Assembly (NCBI GenBank): GCA_003213955.1
Contig: QCMG01000013.1
Span: forward strand, 1-41,291
From: Prochlorococcus sp. AG-418-M08
Lineage (GTDB): Bacteria; Cyanobacteriota; Cyanobacteriia; PCC-6307; Cyanobiaceae
Length of the DNA: 41,291 nt
Direction: 5' to 3'
The notes beneath the pieces are model-generated. The model did not search any database and was not told where the DNA came from. It saw only the letters and a list, made by a program, of their open reading frames with translations. The position numbers and the translations under genes were made by a program. Below are positions 39,239-41,291 of this stretch, one piece after another (position 1 is the first letter of the stretch; each line of letters opens with the position of its first letter).

Positions 39239-39673
39239 GTGGCTTCTTCTACATTTCCAGAGAACATTAACAATAATCCAATAGCTAAACCAGAAAGAAA
39301 AAGAGTCCGTTCAGCTTTCTCCGATGTCCTAAAGCGTTCTCAAAGACTTTATGCTCGTCAACTAGAAGGAAAAACAACAAGACAGCTAGTTCTAGAACAC
39401 GCTTCAATCGAAGGAGTTTCAGAAACTACAGGTTGGGAAGATTGGAATAGAGTGAAAGTTTGGAATAATGAAGATTGGGAAAAAGATAGAGAGAATCTTC
39501 TACCACGCTTACAAGCCATGAGAATACGTTTATTCAATAAAGCAGTTAAAAAGGGTCAGCTACAGACAGCAGCACAGATTCTAGACTCTCTAGGCAAGGT
39601 TATAGGTGAATCCATAGAGACAGTTAATATCCAAGCTCCAGAATTATCTATTCGTGTAGAACCAAAAAATTAA
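39239..39673 (+). CDS. terS: Terminase small subunit-like protein
   Basis: A 144-residue protein from a GTG start. N-terminal arm, then a DNA-binding type region with KTTRQLVLEHASIEGVSETT, GWEDWNRVKVWN, and a C-terminal AAQILDSLGKVIGESIETVN oligomerisation-like helix. This layout fits small terminases, which recognise the packaging site. It diverges from the large subunit, unlike most phages. The GTG lies inside the loop of a CAAGTCCGTGGCTTC element also found before the capsid gene, and no ribosome site is seen. Confidence 0.7.
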   Translation: MASSTFPENINNNPIAKPERKRVRSAFSDVLKRSQRLYARQLEGKTTRQLVLEHASIEGVSETTGWEDWNRVKVWNNEDWEKDRENLLPRLQAMRIRLFNKAVKKGQLQTAAQILDSLGKVIGESIETVNIQAPELSIRVEPKN

Positions 39674-39687
39674 CGGATATATATTTA

Positions 39688-39781
39688 AGTTCCCCATGGC
39701 CTTTTCCTAGCAAAAAAAGTCCGAAATAGTTCCCCATATAAAAAGTCCGAAAAAGTCAGAATAAAATATTGTAAGTCCGAA
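39688..39781. repeat. Direct repeats AAGTCCGAA and AGTTCCCCAT
   Basis: In the gene-free stretch 39674-39987, AAGTCCGAA occurs at 39717, 39743 and 39773, with a variant AAGTCAGAA at 39753, and AGTTCCCCAT occurs twice, 40 bases apart (39688 and 39728). The second 23-bp element (39717-39739) combines both motifs. Candidate packaging-site or regulator-binding repeats next to the small terminase gene. The rest of the stretch holds the promoter at 39825. Confidence 0.55.
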
Positions 39782-39824
39782 TAGGTTAGTAATTAAAAAA
39801 TATATTAATAGTCTGATTAAGTCC

Positions 39825-39852
39825 TTTATTGTTTACTATTATTTGATATAAT
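39825..39852 (+). promoter_or_regulatory. Extended -10 promoter
   Basis: TTTATT (39825-39830), 16-base spacer, and an extended -10 TGA-TATAAT (39844-39852). GTTTACT (39831) overlaps the spacer and recalls the GTTTAC half-sites of the other promoters. It would transcribe the RHH gene at 39988 and the small genes behind it. Confidence 0.55.
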
Positions 39853-39987
39853 GGAATAGGTTTAGTATGACTTTAAAATTATGATTAAATCTTTTTCCTG
39901 ATGTAGCAATACTTAAGGGAACTAAAGCAAATCTATTTTATAGAATCACTAAACCAATAAAAACAAAAATTATTAATTAACCTTCCA

Positions 39988-40173
39988 ATGCCTAAACAAT
40001 TAAAAACCAAAAACAACAATAGAGAATCCTTACAAATTAAGGTAACTATTAAACCAGAATTAGCTGTTCTTTTAGATGCTGCTATTGCATTAAAAAATCC
40101 TGATTTATCAAGATCAGCATTTTGTAAAATGTGTCTTACTAAAGAATTAAGAACAATTACTTTAGGAGAATAA
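39988..40173 (+). CDS. RHH-family small protein
   Basis: A 61-residue protein: strand SLQIKVTI, helix KPELAVLLDAAIAL, turn KNPD, helix SRSAFCKMCLTKEL. This matches an RHH dimer unit. It follows a promoter and an AACCTTCC leader like that of the gene at 52. Likely a transcriptional regulator of this right-end/left-end unit. Confidence 0.7.
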   Translation: MPKQLKTKNNNRESLQIKVTIKPELAVLLDAAIALKNPDLSRSAFCKMCLTKELRTITLGE

Positions 40174-40177
40174 ATTT

Positions 40178-40228
40178 ATGAAATTTATATTAATTCCTTA
40201 TTTATTTTTATTCTTAATTCTTATTTAA
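40178..40228 (+). CDS. Possible 16-residue hydrophobic microprotein
   Basis: MKFILIPYLFLFLILI, preceded by GGAGA eight bases upstream of ATG. It would insert in the membrane. It lies between the RHH gene and the next gene, which starts 4 bases after its stop. It could equally be a chance frame in AT-rich DNA. Confidence 0.3.
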   Translation: MKFILIPYLFLFLILI

Positions 40229-40232
40229 AATT

Positions 40233-40454
40233 ATGGCTATTCCAGTAATTCAAGGTTTAACAAACAATGAAAAAACCTTTTACTTATCCTTTAGAAAAAA
40301 ATTACTAGAGGATAAAAAAATTTATCAGCAAAGCATTAAAAGAGGTGAAACTCAATACAAAAAGAGTTTAACCGCAACTAATAAAAATTTAAAATTATTA
40401 GATGATGTTATGTTATTTCAGAAAAGTGAAGAGGATTTGAAAAAATGCCTATAG
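40233..40454 (+). CDS. Hypothetical helical protein, 73 residues
   Basis: MAIPVIQGLTNNEKTFYLSF, then Lys/Gln-rich helices. Overlaps the next gene by 10 bases. No family recognised. Confidence 0.5.
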   Translation: MAIPVIQGLTNNEKTFYLSFRKKLLEDKKIYQQSIKRGETQYKKSLTATNKNLKLLDDVMLFQKSEEDLKKCL

Positions 40455-40768
40455 AAATTATTAAAAATAGAAAAGATAAAATCATTCTTGGTTTTATTTT
40501 TGTTTCTGCTGGTTCAACTTGGTATTCATCATCAACAGAAGCTCCAGAACTAATTGCACTTAAAGCAGTTAAAGAGTGTAAAAGATCATGGAGACATCTT
40601 TTTAAATGGAAACCAGAATCTAAGTTTTATGTTCATTTTTATGATATTTCCAACTGCAAATATGGTTGGTCAATGGATGATTCGGGATTACATCCAATAT
40701 TAAAAAATGGACATTCAATAAGTAAAAGAAAAATTAAATGTTTAAACACTTTAATTATTTATGTTTGA
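40445..40768 (+). CDS. Hypothetical 107-residue protein
   Basis: MPIEIIKNRKDKIILGFIFV, strand-rich in the first half, then a basic helix (KECKRSWRHLFKWKPESKFY) and aromatic-rich strands (VHFYDISNCKYGWSM). Possibly a small alpha/beta protein. Its stop is immediately followed by a strong terminator. No family recognised. Confidence 0.55.
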   Translation: MPIEIIKNRKDKIILGFIFVSAGSTWYSSSTEAPELIALKAVKECKRSWRHLFKWKPESKFYVHFYDISNCKYGWSMDDSGLHPILKNGHSISKRKIKCLNTLIIYV

Positions 40769-40817
40769 TTAATCCTTTTAGGGTAGTTTCAAAACTACCT
40801 TAAAAAGATTAATTTTT
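40769..40817 (+). terminator. Long hairpin terminator
   Basis: TTAATC-C-TTTTAG-GGTAGTT (40769-40788) pairs with its complement ending in GATTAA (40793-40812) around a TCAA loop, with one mismatch and one G-U pair, followed by TTTTT (40813-40817). It ends the unit from 39988. Confidence 0.88.
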
Positions 40818-40857
40818 ATAATTAATCTATTTAAAAAACCTTTCAACAAATTTAATT

Positions 40858-41291
40858 ATGACTAAATCAATTACAGCTCCAGAAGTAGAAACATTTAAGT
40901 TTTCTGCTGTCACTAATTATGAAATTACTAATAAAGATTTAATTGATCTTTTGATTACTGCGGGTCAAGGTATTTCATATTGGGGAGAAGTTTATGTGAA
41001 CTTTGAACCTAATAAACCATACGAAAAAGGATATTTGAAAATTGAAAGAGAAGGCGGTATTTATATTAATACTAATAATATAAATTATCATTCTTGTTTA
41101 TTTTGCTTAGATTATAATTGCTTTGAAATTAACGAAAAACCAGAAATAATAAATACTAAATCAATAAAAGATTTTATTGATACTATAAAAAATATTATTG
41201 AAAATCCTAATACAAAAGGAAGTTTAAGAAATTCAATTATAGATAGTTTAGCTTCAAAAGAATACGGATATTTAGATGCTGCGGATATGGA
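40858..41291 (+). CDS. Hypothetical protein cut by the window edge
   Basis: A frame of 144 codons open at the right edge: MTKSITAPEVETFKFSAVTN, a KDLIDLLITAGQGISYWGEV segment, strands, and a C-terminal helix TIKNIIENPNTKGSLRNSII with LASKEYGYLDAADMD at the edge. Phage proteins of this type often end in a D-A-x-x-x-D-x-I/V helix, and joining to base 1 supplies FISMML and a stop. Function unknown. Confidence 0.6.
   Translation, partial: MTKSITAPEVETFKFSAVTNYEITNKDLIDLLITAGQGISYWGEVYVNFEPNKPYEKGYLKIEREGGIYINTNNINYHSCLFCLDYNCFEINEKPEIINTKSIKDFIDTIKNIIENPNTKGSLRNSIIDSLASKEYGYLDAADM

Noticed and set aside
1-41291. CRISPR array or insertion sequence
   Set aside because: No regularly spaced direct repeats with unique spacers, and no transposase gene or terminal inverted repeats were seen.

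Overview
The window reads as an essentially complete genome of a tailed, lambda-like siphovirus with an AT-rich genome, probably a marine cyanophage or close relative. The case for that host rests on family resemblance: three small secreted glycine/serine/threonine-rich proteins (9941-11470), a proline-rich protein beginning MPSIEIPE, and tail fibres with modular N-termini are all types I associate with picocyanobacterial phages. No photosynthesis gene is present to confirm it. The last gene runs off the right edge and, joined to base 1, continues in frame for seven codons to a stop, so the sequence is probably a circular (or circularly permuted) genome of about 41.3 kb opened inside a gene.

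Layout. (1) 1-4150, rightward: very AT-rich, about 18 tiny, mostly overlapping genes of unknown function, ending in three strongly acidic proteins. (2) 4151-4588: a small ribbon-helix-helix (RHH) gene on the minus strand faces an AT-rich control region with a promoter carrying an inverted repeat. (3) 4589-9212, rightward: RHH regulators, a RecB/Cas4-type PD-(D/E)XK nuclease, a resolvase-like protein, an ERF single-strand annealing protein and an SSB-like protein with an acidic EELPF tail. This is a Red-like recombination module; no polymerase, primase, helicase or integrase was recognised. (4) 9187-9619: two small minus-strand genes. (5) 9687-11470, rightward: a holin-like membrane protein and three exported proteins. 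(6) 11471-11805: a gene-free, hairpin-rich stretch ending in a strong hairpin between converging transcription units.

(7) 11806-13415, leftward: RHH protein, ParB-like protein and a hypothetical, with their own likely promoter. (8) 13497-39134, leftward, the late block. In transcription order: large terminase, small basic proteins, tail tube, portal, scaffold-like protein, major capsid protein, terminator, four head-tail joining and terminator proteins, tail chaperone G/T with a frameshift, tape measure, M-, L-, K-, I- and J-like tip proteins, collar fibre, long fibre, a modular array of seven short fibres with a chaperone among them, then small membrane and coiled-coil proteins. One tiny membrane gene (14497-14628) is read the opposite way. 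(9) 39239 to the end, rightward: the small terminase, divergent from the large terminase and flanked by repeats that could be packaging sites, then an RHH protein and small unknown genes.

The most interesting observations are the tail chaperone frameshift confined to two codons at an A5 run, the duplicated C-B-A order of fibre N-terminal modules, the 27-bp-spaced hairpins before the capsid gene that recur at the small terminase start codon, the repeats around the small terminase gene, the acidic trio, and the membrane gene fitted between two opposite-strand genes through shared CATG and TTAA sequences.
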